DNA from: Alphaproteobacteria bacterium
GTDB lineage: Bacteria; Pseudomonadota; Alphaproteobacteria; Elsterales; Elsteraceae
DNA: 54,989 nt
Direction of reading: 5' to 3'
Assembly (NCBI GenBank): GCA_013298565.1
Contig: JAAFIC010000011.1
Coordinates: 1 to 54,989, forward strand
The position numbers and the translations under genes are program-made. This document shows, one piece after another, positions 1 to 8,146 of the stretch. The notes under the pieces are model-generated. The model was not told the origin of the DNA and did not search any database. It was given only the letters and a program-made list of their open reading frames with translations. Within the stretch, counting starts at the first letter, position 1; each line of letters opens with the position of its first letter.

Positions 1-824
1 ACGCCAACCGCCTCAAGCCCAAGGCCCTTGGTGTTCGGCGCGCGGCCCGTGGCGAACATCACTTGGCCCGCAAGAATCACGGAGCCATCGGAAAGGCTAA
101 CACGCCGCGCAGCCCCCTCTTCCGATAAGCCCACTATTGTGCGGCCCGGCATGAGGTTGATCCCGCGTGCGGTTAGCGACTCGGTTAGATGCGCCCGCAC
201 CTCGCCATCAAAGCCGCGCAGCACCTGCTCGCCCCGGAATACCAGATCGACGGCACAACCCGCCGCCCGAAAAATCCCGGCGAATTCCACCGCGATATAC
301 CCCGCGCCGAAAATCACAATGCGCTCGGGCAGCGCCTTCAGGTCCAGCGCCTCATTCGAGGTAATCGCAAGCTCCTTACCCGGCACGTCAGGAAGCGTTG
401 GCCAGCCGCCGGTAGCAATTAGAATACGCTCGGCGGTAAAGCGCTGGTCGCCGACTTGCACCGTATGCGGATCAATCAACACACCGCGCCCGGCAATGCG
501 CTTGACGCCAGCTTTATCGAGCATCGAAATATAGATGCCGTGGAGGCGGTCTAGCTCGGCATCTTTCGCTGCAACCAGCTTGGCCCAATCGAGGCGCGCG
601 CCGTCTATACTCCAGCCGAAGCCCGCCGCGTCGGCCAAGGTGTCGGCAATATCGGCCCCATAGATCAGCAGCTTTTTCGGCACGCACCCGCGCAAAACGC
701 AGGTGCCGCCGATGCGCGCTTCTTCGATAATCCCCACGCGCGGCCCGTAAGCGGCGGCGCGGCGCGACCCCGCCACCCCGCCGGAACCCGCACCAACGGT
801 TAGAAGGTCAAAATCATAGGCCAT
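1..824 (-). CDS. gor: Glutathione-disulfide reductase (3' end outside window)
   Basis: Flavoprotein that reduces oxidised glutathione with NADPH in the cytoplasm. The frame is open from the ATG at 824 to the window edge, giving about 274 residues of an expected 450-460. Visible parts are an N-terminal FAD-binding GxGxxG-type motif (GAGSGG), the redox disulfide motif GGTCVLRGCVPKK, a second Rossmann motif (GAGYIAVEFAG) and the arginine pair RGEQVLRGFD. That pair fits NADPH binding in glutathione reductases better than the NADH of dihydrolipoamide dehydrogenases. It starts 2 bases after the gabD stop, so the two are probably one operon. Trypanothione-type or other family disulfide reductases are less likely alternatives. 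Confidence 0.88.
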   Translation of the reverse strand, partial: MAYDFDLLTVGAGSGGVAGSRRAAAYGPRVGIIEEARIGGTCVLRGCVPKKLLIYGADIADTLADAAGFGWSIDGARLDWAKLVAAKDAELDRLHGIYISMLDKAGVKRIAGRGVLIDPHTVQVGDQRFTAERILIATGGWPTLPDVPGKELAITSNEALDLKALPERIVIFGAGYIAVEFAGIFRAAGCAVDLVFRGEQVLRGFDGEVRAHLTESLTARGINLMPGRTIVGLSEEGAARRVSLSDGSVILAGQVMFATGRAPNTKGLGLEAVG

Positions 825-826
825 CT

Positions 827-2284
827 CTAGGCTCCAATGCCGCCCATCGCGATGAATTTGATTTGCACGTAATCCTCCACGCCGTACTTGGAGCCTTCGC
901 GCCCCATGCCGGACTGTTTGATCCCGCCGAACGGCGCGACTTCGGTGGCAATCGCGCCTTCGTTGACGCCGACCATGCCATATTCCAAGGCTTCCGCGAC
1001 GCGCCAAACGCGCCCGAGGTCGCGCGCATAGAAGTACGCCGCCAAACCGTAATCGGTATCGTTCGCAAGGCGGATCACGTCCGCTTCATCGGTGAAGCGC
1101 ACCAGCGGCGCGACCGGGCCGAAGATTTCATCGCGGATTACCGCCATATCAGGCGTTACATTTGCCAGAATGGTCGGTGCGTAAAAGCGCCCGCCCAGCG
1201 CGTGTTTATGGCCGCCGGTTAGAATGGTCGCGCCCTTCTCGGTAGCATCCGCCACCATGCGCTCGACCTTGGCAATCGCCCGATCATCAATCAGCGGACC
1301 CGTGGTAACACCCGCCTCCAGGCCATTGCCAACCTTCAGCGCTTTGACCGCCGCCGTGAATTTCTCTGCAAACGCCTCATAGATCCCGGCTTGCACGAAA
1401 ACCCGGTTGGCGCACACGCACGTTTGCCCGGCATTGCGGTACTTCGACAGCATCGCCCCGGCAACGGCGGCATCGACATCGGCATCGTCGAACACGATGA
1501 ACGGCGCATTGCCGCCCAACTCCATACTAACCTTCTTCACCGTCTGCGCCGCCTTGCCCAGCAGCAGCTTGCCGACGGCTGTAGAGCCGGTAAAGGTGAT
1601 TTTCTTCACTTTTGGATTGAAGCAAAGCTCGTCGCCAATCGGGGCGGCCTCGCCGAAGACGATGTTCAGCACCCCCGCTGGCAGCCCGGCGCGCTCGGCC
1701 AGTTCAGCCAAGGCCAGCGCCGAAAACGGCGTAAGGTCTGAAGGCTTTACCACCAACGTACAGCCAACGGCCAAAGCAGCCCCCGCCTTGCGCGCAATCA
1801 TCGAGGACGGAAAGTTCCACGGCGTAATCGCCCCGCACACGCCCACGGGTTGCTTGACCACGAGCAGACGCTGACCACTGCGCGGCTGCGGAATAACATC
1901 GCCATACACTCGGCGGCCTTCTTCGGCGAACCACTGAATATAGGCCGCGCCCGATAGAATTTCGCCGCGCGCTTCGGCCAACGGCTTGCCCTGTTCCGCT
2001 GTCATGATCTGCGCCAAATCTTCGACGTTCTGCGTGATGAGATCGGCCCAGCGGCTAAGAATCGTCGCGCGCTCTTTCGCCGGGCGGGCCGCCCACACGG
2101 GGAAAGCTGCCGAAGCAGCATCAATAGCCCGGCGGGTTTCCGTCGCGCCCATGTTCGGCACGGCCCCGATGGTCGCCCCCGTCGCCGGATTATCGACGGA
2201 GAGGGTCGCGCCCGCATCGGCGGCAACCCATTGGCCGTTGATATAAGCATGTTGGCGAAACAGGGCGGAATCGGTCAGAATCAT
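827..2284 (-). CDS. gabD: NAD(P)-dependent succinate-semialdehyde dehydrogenase
   Basis: Aldehyde dehydrogenase of 485 residues, oxidising succinate semialdehyde to succinate (4-aminobutyrate breakdown) in the cytoplasm. Visible are the coenzyme-site segment TPWNFPSSMIARK, the catalytic glutamate region MELGGNAPF and the catalytic cysteine in GQTCVCANR, all in the usual order. I chose the ATG at 2284 (MILTDSALF) because a GGGAGA ribosome binding site lies just upstream and the length matches GabD; the open frame continues to 2431 without support. It is followed by gor with a 2-base gap. Glutarate-semialdehyde dehydrogenase is the main alternative substrate assignment. Confidence 0.88.
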   Translation of the reverse strand: MILTDSALFRQHAYINGQWVAADAGATLSVDNPATGATIGAVPNMGATETRRAIDAASAAFPVWAARPAKERATILSRWADLITQNVEDLAQIMTAEQGKPLAEARGEILSGAAYIQWFAEEGRRVYGDVIPQPRSGQRLLVVKQPVGVCGAITPWNFPSSMIARKAGAALAVGCTLVVKPSDLTPFSALALAELAERAGLPAGVLNIVFGEAAPIGDELCFNPKVKKITFTGSTAVGKLLLGKAAQTVKKVSMELGGNAPFIVFDDADVDAAVAGAMLSKYRNAGQTCVCANRVFVQAGIYEAFAEKFTAAVKALKVGNGLEAGVTTGPLIDDRAIAKVERMVADATEKGATILTGGHKHALGGRFYAPTILANVTPDMAVIRDEIFGPVAPLVRFTDEADVIRLANDTDYGLAAYFYARDLGRVWRVAEALEYGMVGVNEGAIATEVAPFGGIKQSGMGREGSKYGVEDYVQIKFIAMGGIGA

Positions 2285-2372
2285 CGAGTCTTCTCCCAAG
2301 TGAGCAGCGTTAAGCAACTGTAGTATCATGCCGAACAGTAATTCTAAACCAGAGAGACAAGCGCCGTTCGGG

Positions 2373-3209
2373 CTAATTTTGGGGCAAGGCTGCCATGCGC
2401 GTGGCCCCCGTTGCCGGGCGGGCGGCGACAAGATGGGCGATAACGCTGCCCAGCGTCAACTCGCTCTCCACCCGCACTGGAAGGCGCGGCAACCCTGGTA
2501 GCACTATCCCCAGGTGCAGCGTAATCGGTTTGTCGCGGTCTTCCACCTTGTTCCAATCATTCTCGCGAACGATGTAACCGCCCAACCGCTTCATCTTGAA
2601 GCGGCAAACCAAGGTCGGCCCCGAGAAAATCGTGTAGGTGGAGATGGGCAGAACCTGCGTCTGCGCCGGCTCAAAAACCGCATCGAACCGCCGCCGCCCG
2701 TCAAACAACGGAATCTGGGCCGGGCAGGTGGCGGCATCGGCGACTTGACGCAAACTCAGGAAGGTTCCGGTTAAAGGATCGAGCGTTCCGGTGGTTTGTT
2801 CGAGAATAATCGGTGTGCGCGGCTCCGGGTCTTCGGGCGGGTTAATGCGCCACTCGGCGGGCCGATTGGGATAGGCCGTTACCTCGGCGGTGCGCGACTG
2901 CCCGCGAAACATTGCATTCGAGCGGTAAGAGACGCGCTGCACCAACGTGGGCGACAGTGGATCGACCTCGGCCACGGCATATTGCGACGAGCGCCAACCA
3001 ATAAGCCAATCGACAAACCCTTCCGATTGCGCGGTCAAAGCGATCTCGCTCCGCAGATCGGTCGCCGTGTACCGAATAAAATAGCGGGCGGCGGCAATAC
3101 CGCCCACATAAACGCGGTATTCAAGCTCCGCCCCCGTCGGCTCCGCCGCATGGCCCAGCATCGGCAGGCAGAGGCTTCCCGCGAGCAGTAGAGAAAAAAT
3201 CGGTCGCAT
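2373..3209 (-). CDS. Exported DUF3108-type protein
   Basis: A 278-residue protein with an N-terminal signal peptide (MRPIFSLLLAGSLCLPMLGHA, cleavage near AxA), then a beta-rich body beginning EYRVYVGGI and containing an YRSNAMFRGQSRT segment typical of DUF3108 envelope proteins. The function of that family is not known; it acts in the periplasm or outer membrane. The ATG at 3209 is preferred over the open-frame start at 3275 because the signal peptide begins there. The end of the protein is rich in Ala/Arg/Pro. It reads toward gabD with 88 bases between them, so co-transcription is possible. Confidence 0.7.
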   Translation of the reverse strand: MRPIFSLLLAGSLCLPMLGHAAEPTGAELEYRVYVGGIAAARYFIRYTATDLRSEIALTAQSEGFVDWLIGWRSSQYAVAEVDPLSPTLVQRVSYRSNAMFRGQSRTAEVTAYPNRPAEWRINPPEDPEPRTPIILEQTTGTLDPLTGTFLSLRQVADAATCPAQIPLFDGRRRFDAVFEPAQTQVLPISTYTIFSGPTLVCRFKMKRLGGYIVRENDWNKVEDRDKPITLHLGIVLPGLPRLPVRVESELTLGSVIAHLVAARPATGATRMAALPQN

Positions 3210-3401
3210 GATCGGGCTTTCGGCAGGAAAGAAAGGTCTTCCGCTGAAGTGGGGTGGTCGGCTTTGAAAGTCCATCGTTCATGATCCCGCAAGACGCCCA
3301 AGCCTAATCCGTGTGGCAAGCAATTATTGCTCGGCGAGACGTGGTATGGCAGTCTCACTCTTGCAGGTGTGCGCGCTTGTGCGGTTCTGGGGGCGGCAGC
3401 C

Positions 3402-3608
3402 ATGATGGTAGATGCATCGGCAGATATGCTGATTGATATTGAGCGGATGGACCGGGAGAATCCTGAGATCCGATACCTCAATATCGTCGATCAACTTCCG
3501 CGCCTGCGCTCCTACGGCCTGTCGGACAAAGAAATTGAGGCGGACATGAGTATTACTCTCCGCCCCGAACACCGCCTGCCGATGACTGCCGCTACGCTTG
3601 AGCGCTAA
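3402..3608 (+). CDS. Small hypothetical protein, tandem paralogue 1
   Basis: A 68-residue protein not recognised as any family. It starts with ATGATG after a GGGGGCGG purine-rich stretch. It begins MMVDASADMLIDIERMDRE and ends PEHRLPMTAATLER. The next gene, 23 bases downstream, has the same beginning and end with a divergent middle, so the pair arose by tandem duplication. It has no signal peptide or membrane segment and is rich in Asp, Glu and Arg. It lies on the plus strand just outside the 3' end of the particle genes and could belong either to the phage element (regulator or moron) or to the host. Confidence 0.55.
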   Translation: MMVDASADMLIDIERMDRENPEIRYLNIVDQLPRLRSYGLSDKEIEADMSITLRPEHRLPMTAATLER

Positions 3609-3631
3609 GGTTTTTTGGGAAGACAGTCGCC

Positions 3632-3832
3632 ATGATGATTGACGCATCGGCTGACATGCTGATTGATATAAAGCGGATGGACCGGGAAGACCCGTCCATT
3701 CGGTATCGCTCTATTATTTGTGCACTTCCTCGAATGCTGGCGCGCGGCTCCACCTACGAGGGAATCGAGCGGAGCTACGGCATCACGATCCTGCCGGAGC
3801 ACCGCCTGCCGATGACCGCCGCTTCAGAATAA
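3632..3832 (+). CDS. Small hypothetical protein, tandem paralogue 2
   Basis: A 66-residue paralogue of the preceding gene. The N-terminus MMIDASADMLIDIKRMDRE and the C-terminal PEHRLPMTAA are nearly the same. The central part (IICALPRMLARGSTYEGIERSYG) differs and looks like a short helical DNA-binding-like segment (spaced hydrophobics plus TYEGIERSYG), but this is inference only. It begins with ATGATG after TTTTGGGAAGA. Conservation of ends with divergence of the middle suggests that both copies are translated and under selection. Confidence 0.55.
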   Translation: MMIDASADMLIDIKRMDREDPSIRYRSIICALPRMLARGSTYEGIERSYGITILPEHRLPMTAASE

Positions 3833-3893
3833 AGCCTAACCCTTCCCCTATTATCTGAAGCCGCCCGGTCAGGCTGTTTCCAGCGTTTAACGA

Positions 3894-3922
3894 CGGCGGC
3901 GAGGGTGCATCCATCGCCGCCG
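3894..3922 (-). terminator. Hairpin after the end of the late operon
   Basis: A 9-bp perfect stem (CGGCGGCGA / TCGCCGCCG) with an 11-base loop, 45 bases beyond the holin-like stop codon on the minus strand. There is no T-tract, so it may work as a weak terminator or 3' stabiliser rather than a classical intrinsic terminator. The rest of 3833-3966 holds no gene that I can see. Confidence 0.4.
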
Positions 3923-3966
3923 CGCGCAAAACTAGCCGTCGCGAGGAAACGCTTCAGCAGCCCGCT

Positions 3967-4137
3967 CTAACGCTCCCGGTCGGGCGTCAACGCCGCGATA
4001 AGGCCCGCAAGGGTGCTGCCAACGGTAATGATGCTATTCGATACCTCCGGCTTAACGCTCACCCCGAACCCGGTGACGAGCGCAATCAGCCCTAACCACG
4101 TGCTGCGTTCTTGCAGCCGTTCTAATACGTAGCGCAT
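3967..4137 (-). CDS. Holin-like small membrane protein
   Basis: A 56-residue protein reading MRYVLERLQERSTWLGLIAL at the start, then a hydrophobic stretch, a polar turn (KPEVSN) and a second hydrophobic stretch (IITVGSTLAGLIAAL). It ends with the charged tail TPDRER. The LxxRSTWLGxIAL opening is familiar from small phage proteins in lysis cassettes. It is the last gene of the late operon, 30 bases after the lysozyme-like gene, where a holin or pinholin would be expected. The assignment rests on size, two hydrophobic segments and position. Confidence 0.6.
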   Translation of the reverse strand: MRYVLERLQERSTWLGLIALVTGFGVSVKPEVSNSIITVGSTLAGLIAALTPDRER

Positions 4138-4167
4138 AGGTTTCTCCTAGTGGAAACGGGAAAAAAA

Positions 4168-4590
4168 TCAATCCAAGGCCAGCGTAGCGGCGGACTGGTA
4201 CAGCGCTGGGGGATAGGCATTCCCCACACCGTTCTCATGGCACACGATGGCCTGCATTAACCGCACCCAGGTTTCGGGGGTTCGGGGAAGCTCGGCATCC
4301 GGCGCAACGCCCAATTTTCGGGCGACGGCGGCGATATAGGCGTCGGTGGCATTTTCAGTAGGCGGAGCGTAGCGGTGCAGAATCGCCGTAACGCTTCGGC
4401 AGTGATAAAGATCGTAATAGGTCCGCAGTACGCGCCCTAACGCCCGTAATCCCCAAAGCGGTTCAGTGAACACCACGAACGCGGTATCGGCAGACTGATC
4501 GGGTTTCATGCCGCGCCAGATTGTGTGTGTGCGCCGAATATTGCCCGGATTGTGGTTGCGGATGCCGCGCGGAACCTTGCCAGCGCTCAT
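4168..4590 (-). CDS. Phage endolysin, structural-protein-P5-like lysozyme family
   Basis: A 140-residue protein with the signature RGIRNHNPGNIR near its start, known from P5/gp5-type muralytic proteins of phages. A LWGLRALGRVLRTYY segment and a C-terminal CHENG motif follow. It has no signal peptide, so it would need a holin or would act from the particle. The ATG at 4590 overlaps the upstream gene's stop (ATGA), which indicates translational coupling and favours it over the open-frame start at 4647. It probably degrades peptidoglycan for release of particles; the exact bond cleaved cannot be told from sequence. Confidence 0.75.
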   Translation of the reverse strand: MSAGKVPRGIRNHNPGNIRRTHTIWRGMKPDQSADTAFVVFTEPLWGLRALGRVLRTYYDLYHCRSVTAILHRYAPPTENATDAYIAAVARKLGVAPDAELPRTPETWVRLMQAIVCHENGVGNAYPPALYQSAATLALD

Positions 4591-4928
4591 AGTAAAACCC
4601 TCTTCATCAGGTTTGTGAGATGGTCCCAGCCACCGCCCGCGAGCCAACCGAAAACACCGCCTCCGCCCACCGCTATTGCGGTTTTAGGGGCCGCAGTTTC
4701 GGTGGGAACTTCCAGGAGGGACAGGCGCTCCTCCAACCGCTCCACGCGCGCGTCCCCGTAGTGCAGATGGAGCTTCATTTCGGTGCCGACTTCGGCAAGA
4801 GATTGCGAAAGGCGGTGCAGGCTTTCAGCGGTTTGATCGAGCCGTTGCTCGGCCCGCACGCGCCAAGCCCGCCCTTCGCGGGTGCCCGCCTGAATTTCGG
4901 CCAGCACGGCACGTAGATCGTCGCTCAT
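4587..4928 (-). CDS. Coiled-coil protein with one hydrophobic segment, lysis cassette
   Basis: A 113-residue protein. Residues 1-75 are charged and heptad-like (VLAEIQAGTREGR, HLHYGDARVERLEERLSLLE), followed by a Gly-rich hydrophobic segment (AIAVGGGGVFGWLAGGG) that may cross the membrane. The start is ATG at 4928 within TGATG, overlapping the upstream stop. A GTG one codon earlier is also possible. Coiled coil plus one membrane segment next to an endolysin recalls spanin or hemolysin-XhlA-type lysis helpers, but I do not recognise a family. Confidence 0.5.
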   Translation of the reverse strand: MSDDLRAVLAEIQAGTREGRAWRVRAEQRLDQTAESLHRLSQSLAEVGTEMKLHLHYGDARVERLEERLSLLEVPTETAAPKTAIAVGGGGVFGWLAGGGWDHLTNLMKRVLL

Positions 4929-5917
4929 CACAGCCGCACGGCAAGGCAGCTAGCCGCGCCCATTGCCGCAGGCAGTGCTTGCGTTGTTGACGGCCCGGTC
5001 ACGCTGTTAATCAGATAAGTGTTTCCGCCCGCCCCCAAAAACACAAACCGCCCGCCTTGCGACACAATGGGGCGTTCGGTGTTGAAAATGGTGGACGCGG
5101 CGGGCAAGGCGGGTGAGATAGGCTGGAGCGTCTGCCCCGCATCGGTCGTGTAACCCATCATCGTATCGGCGTAACTGTAAGCCAACACGACACCATTGGC
5201 ATAGGCCGTGCCGCGATAATAGCCCAGTGTAAGGACGGTAGGATTGCTCTGATCGAACCACGCCGCCCCATCCGCCGACCGCGCCAATCCGGGAATGCTG
5301 GCAACGCGGGCGGGGCCGAACCACACGCCGTTGAGGTGCGCGATTTGATATTTTCCAACGCCCGCAACATCAAACGCCTTCACCGCCACCCACGCCGCCG
5401 CATCGTTCGCGCGATGATACCAGTTGGCTTCGTTGGCGATGACCGACACTCCGGCTTCCGAGCGCTCGAAGCTGGCAACGAAGGTCGCAGGCTGCGGCCC
5501 GCCAACCAGCGTCCAGGTTTGCCCGCCGTTAACACTGGTCATAACGCTCATTGCACTGCCGTCATACCCTACAGCCCACCACGCACCCGCCCGCCAGCGC
5601 AAAAACCCAAGCGTGCTGTAGCCCGACGGGAAGGTTGGCACAAAGCTGCCCCAGTTAATCAAATCCGGGGCGGACCACATAACCCCGGCGGTTTGATCCC
5701 ACACTAACCAGCGGTCGCCATAATCGGCGCTATTGCCCTTCACGCCGGGGATGAATACCCACGGCTGCCCCGCGCCCAGCGACCGCGCGGCCCCGGACGC
5801 GCCGACGGCCAGCAAGCGCTGAATAAGGCTGTTGTTTACGGTGATCGAAAACGCACGATCTGCGAAAGCCCCACTCGCGGCTGTCGCGCGCGCGGTGAAA
5901 TTAAAGGTCTCAGGCAT
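4928..5917 (-). CDS. Beta-propeller-type tail fibre/receptor-binding protein
   Basis: A 329-residue protein. The N-terminus (FNFTARATAASGAFADRAFS) matches the closing strands of putative Ig (He_PIG/cadherin-like) domains. The rest is a series of short Trp-rich repeats with Asp-box-like motifs (SVNGGQTWTLV, SADGAAWFDQS), as in BNR/sialidase propellers. It probably binds a cell-surface glycan. It lies downstream of the He_PIG repeat gene (14 bases) and directly upstream of the lysis genes. No catalytic sialidase triad is evident, so a binding role is more likely than an enzymatic one. Confidence 0.6.
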   Translation of the reverse strand: MPETFNFTARATAASGAFADRAFSITVNNSLIQRLLAVGASGAARSLGAGQPWVFIPGVKGNSADYGDRWLVWDQTAGVMWSAPDLINWGSFVPTFPSGYSTLGFLRWRAGAWWAVGYDGSAMSVMTSVNGGQTWTLVGGPQPATFVASFERSEAGVSVIANEANWYHRANDAAAWVAVKAFDVAGVGKYQIAHLNGVWFGPARVASIPGLARSADGAAWFDQSNPTVLTLGYYRGTAYANGVVLAYSYADTMMGYTTDAGQTLQPISPALPAASTIFNTERPIVSQGGRFVFLGAGGNTYLINSVTGPSTTQALPAAMGAASCLAVRL

Positions 5918-5931
5918 GATTTCCGCCCTCC

Positions 5932-6828
5932 CTAAAGTATGGTGATGGTGTAAGCGCGGCTGCCGTAACGGCCTGCGGTATCGAGGCGGGCGATGGTTAG
6001 GCTGTAGGCCCCGCTGGTCGCTTGCGCGCTCACCGTGCCGCTGATAGCCCCCGTGCCAGAATCGAGCCTTAACCCCCAGGGCAAGCGGCCCGTGAGGATG
6101 TAGAACGAGCCTGCCGTGGGGGTTGTGGTTTGCGCGATGCTAACCGCTGCCCCCACCGCAAAACTGCCAAGATTGGGGGAGGCAGGCGCGGACCATGTGT
6201 AGGTTTCCAGCGGATCGAGGGTTGCGCCGCCCGTATCCGGCAAGCTTCCCGCCAGCGCGCCCGTGCTGCGGTCCAGCACAAGCCCCCACGGCAAAATCCC
6301 GCCGCTGATCGTGTATTGGTCCGCCCCGGTCGCGCTCAGGGTTAGGCTTGCCGCCGCCCCTTCCCACAGCGTGCCGAGGCTCCCCGCTGCTGTGCTCCAG
6401 GTTGGCGCGGGTCCAGGGCTATCTTGCGCCCCGCCGATCACGGCTAAGGTGCCAGCAAGCGCCCCGGTGGCGGTATCGAGGGTCACGCCCCAGGGGAGCA
6501 ATCCCGCGCGAACGACAAACCCAACCGCCCCCGTTGCCGCCAGCGCCCCGCTAAACCCGCCGCCCTGCGTGGCAACCCCAAGGCTCCCCGCCACGGTTTG
6601 CCACACGGGTGCGGACGGCGACGGCCTGGGCGTGCCAGCTATCGTATCGCCCACAATCGCAAGCCCCGGCGGCAGCGCGCCGGACTGAACCGCGTAAGCA
6701 CTCGCGCCCGTCGCCAGCAAAGTTTGCGAATATGCCTCCTCCCACTCGCCCTCAAGCAGCGGGGAGGTTGTGACCCAGAGGGGGGCTGAGTCGCCCACCG
6801 GCAACCAAGACCGCATTGCGAGCAACAT
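5932..6828 (-). CDS. Tail protein with putative-Ig (He_PIG) repeats
   Basis: A 298-residue protein built of four copies of a unit with the pattern LP(P/W)G(L/V)xLDxxTGALxG (GALPPGLAIVGDTIAG, GLLPWGVTLDTATGALAG, GILPWGLVLDRSTGALAG, GRLPWGLRLDSGTGAISG). This is the He_PIG Ig-like fold used in surface adhesins and tail fibres. It starts 2 bases after the collagen-like fibre gene. Its last domain and the partial domain at the start of the next gene suggest that the two form one fibre, or were split from one gene. Confidence 0.65.
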   Translation of the reverse strand: MLLAMRSWLPVGDSAPLWVTTSPLLEGEWEEAYSQTLLATGASAYAVQSGALPPGLAIVGDTIAGTPRPSPSAPVWQTVAGSLGVATQGGGFSGALAATGAVGFVVRAGLLPWGVTLDTATGALAGTLAVIGGAQDSPGPAPTWSTAAGSLGTLWEGAAASLTLSATGADQYTISGGILPWGLVLDRSTGALAGSLPDTGGATLDPLETYTWSAPASPNLGSFAVGAAVSIAQTTTPTAGSFYILTGRLPWGLRLDSGTGAISGTVSAQATSGAYSLTIARLDTAGRYGSRAYTITIL

Positions 6829-6830
6829 GC

Positions 6831-8135
6831 CTACGCCTCCTTGTAAACGATAGCGGCATCCCAGCGGGTTTCCCCTTGGGCTGCTGACAGGGCGATACGG
6901 GTGCGGGTATTCGGGCCGGTCGCAATGCTACCCATCGCGCCGCCGTTCCACCTGACCGCCTCGCCCGCAGGCGCATTCAGCACGAGCGTGCGCCCGCCCG
7001 TTGCGTCCTGGTCGATGATGAGCGTGACGCCGATGATCGTGTTGGTGTTGGCAATACGCGCGGGCAGCGTCAGCGTCGCATTCCCTGTCAGGCGATAGTG
7101 GTAGGTGTTCTGACTGTCGAGCGTGGGCAGGGTCGCGGTTGTACTCACATCGGCGCGCACTTGCTTGGCTTCGCGCACGCCCACCAGCCGCCCACCCACG
7201 ATATTCCGATTGGTGAAGAATTGCCCGACAGTGCTTTTACCGAGCGCCCCTGCCGCCGTGCTGGTCGGGATAATGTCGGTATCGGCCACGGTTGCGCGCG
7301 CGGGAAGCGCGGGAAGCAGCGCGTTCCCCGTGATCTGACCCGGCGTGCCATCAGGCTTGCAAACGATAAAGCCTGCCGTTCCTGCGGCAAAATCCGCCGC
7401 AAGACCAGGCAACCCATCGGTCTTTAGGCTGACGGTCGAGGTTGCGCCCGAGACGGTGACGGCAACGCCCTTCGCCCCGTCCCCCGCAACGAGGGCGGGA
7501 TTGCCTTGGTCGCCCTTCGGCCCCGCAGGACCAATACCGCCCACAGCGCCCGCAGCACCAGCAGGACCAGCAGGACCAGTCGGACCCACAGGCCCCGCAT
7601 TGCCAGGATCGCCCTTCGCGCCCGGCAAGCCGATAGGGCCAGCCACGCCAGGGGTGCCAGCCGGACCCGTTGAACCAGCCGCACCGGGAGCGCCCTGCGG
7701 CCCCGGAAGACCCTGAACCCCTGGGAGACCTTGAGCGCCTTGAGGGCCTTGCGGCCCGGCAACGTCATACGCCGCCCACGCCGCCCCATCCCAACGCAGC
7801 AAACTAGAGGCAGCGATATTGATGACCAACGCGCCCGGCGTCGGCGGCTCGAAGCTCCAGGCGTTTACCGGGGCGGCCCCTGCCGGGGTGCCAACCCATT
7901 CGGCAATCTCCCCCGCCTTCCCCGCGAACGCCCCCGTGGGCGCGGCCCCGATAAGCCAACGCTGTTGGTGCGCGGGGGTGATCGGCGGCGCGCTCAACAC
8001 CGCCAGCACGGGCTGCCGCCAAGACGATCCGGCAAGGCGCAGCAGCATGTTATTCAGAATAAACGCAGCATCGCGCAAAACAGTGCCCGTGCCATCGTCG
8101 GCAACGGCACCGGGATACAGAAGTTGTGTGTGCAT
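6831..8135 (-). CDS. Collagen-like tail fibre with DUF2793 domain
   Basis: A 434-residue protein. Residues 1-125 resemble DUF2793 ([21 protein letters not shown], then [13 protein letters not shown]). Residues about 130-215 are an uninterrupted Gly-X-Y collagen-like stretch ([20 protein letters not shown] and on). The C-terminal part is beta-rich ([20 protein letters not shown]). It would trimerise through the collagen segment and form the shaft of a fibre. The Gly-X-Y DNA is repetitive and prone to length change, so fibre length may vary among strains. Confidence 0.75.
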   Translation of the reverse strand: MHTQLLYPGAVADDGTGTVLRDAAFILNNMLLRLAGSSWRQPVLAVLSAPPITPAHQQRWLIGAAPTGAFAGKAGEIAEWVGTPAGAAPVNAWSFEPPTPGALVINIAASSLLRWDGAAWAAYDVAGPQGPQGAQGLPGVQGLPGPQGAPGAAGSTGPAGTPGVAGPIGLPGAKGDPGNAGPVGPTGPAGPAGAAGAVGGIGPAGPKGDQGNPALVAGDGAKGVAVTVSGATSTVSLKTDGLPGLAADFAAGTAGFIVCKPDGTPGQITGNALLPALPARATVADTDIIPTSTAAGALGKSTVGQFFTNRNIVGGRLVGVREAKQVRADVSTTATLPTLDSQNTYHYRLTGNATLTLPARIANTNTIIGVTLIIDQDATGGRTLVLNAPAGEAVRWNGGAMGSIATGPNTRTRIALSAAQGETRWDAAIVYKEA

Positions 8136-8146
8136 GGGGGCGATTC

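Noticed and set aside
7345-7716. Plus-strand ORF with a collagen-like Gly-Pro-Ala pattern
   Set aside because: It is the antisense of the Gly-X-Y repeat of the real minus-strand fibre; GGN/CCN codons mirror each other on the two strands.
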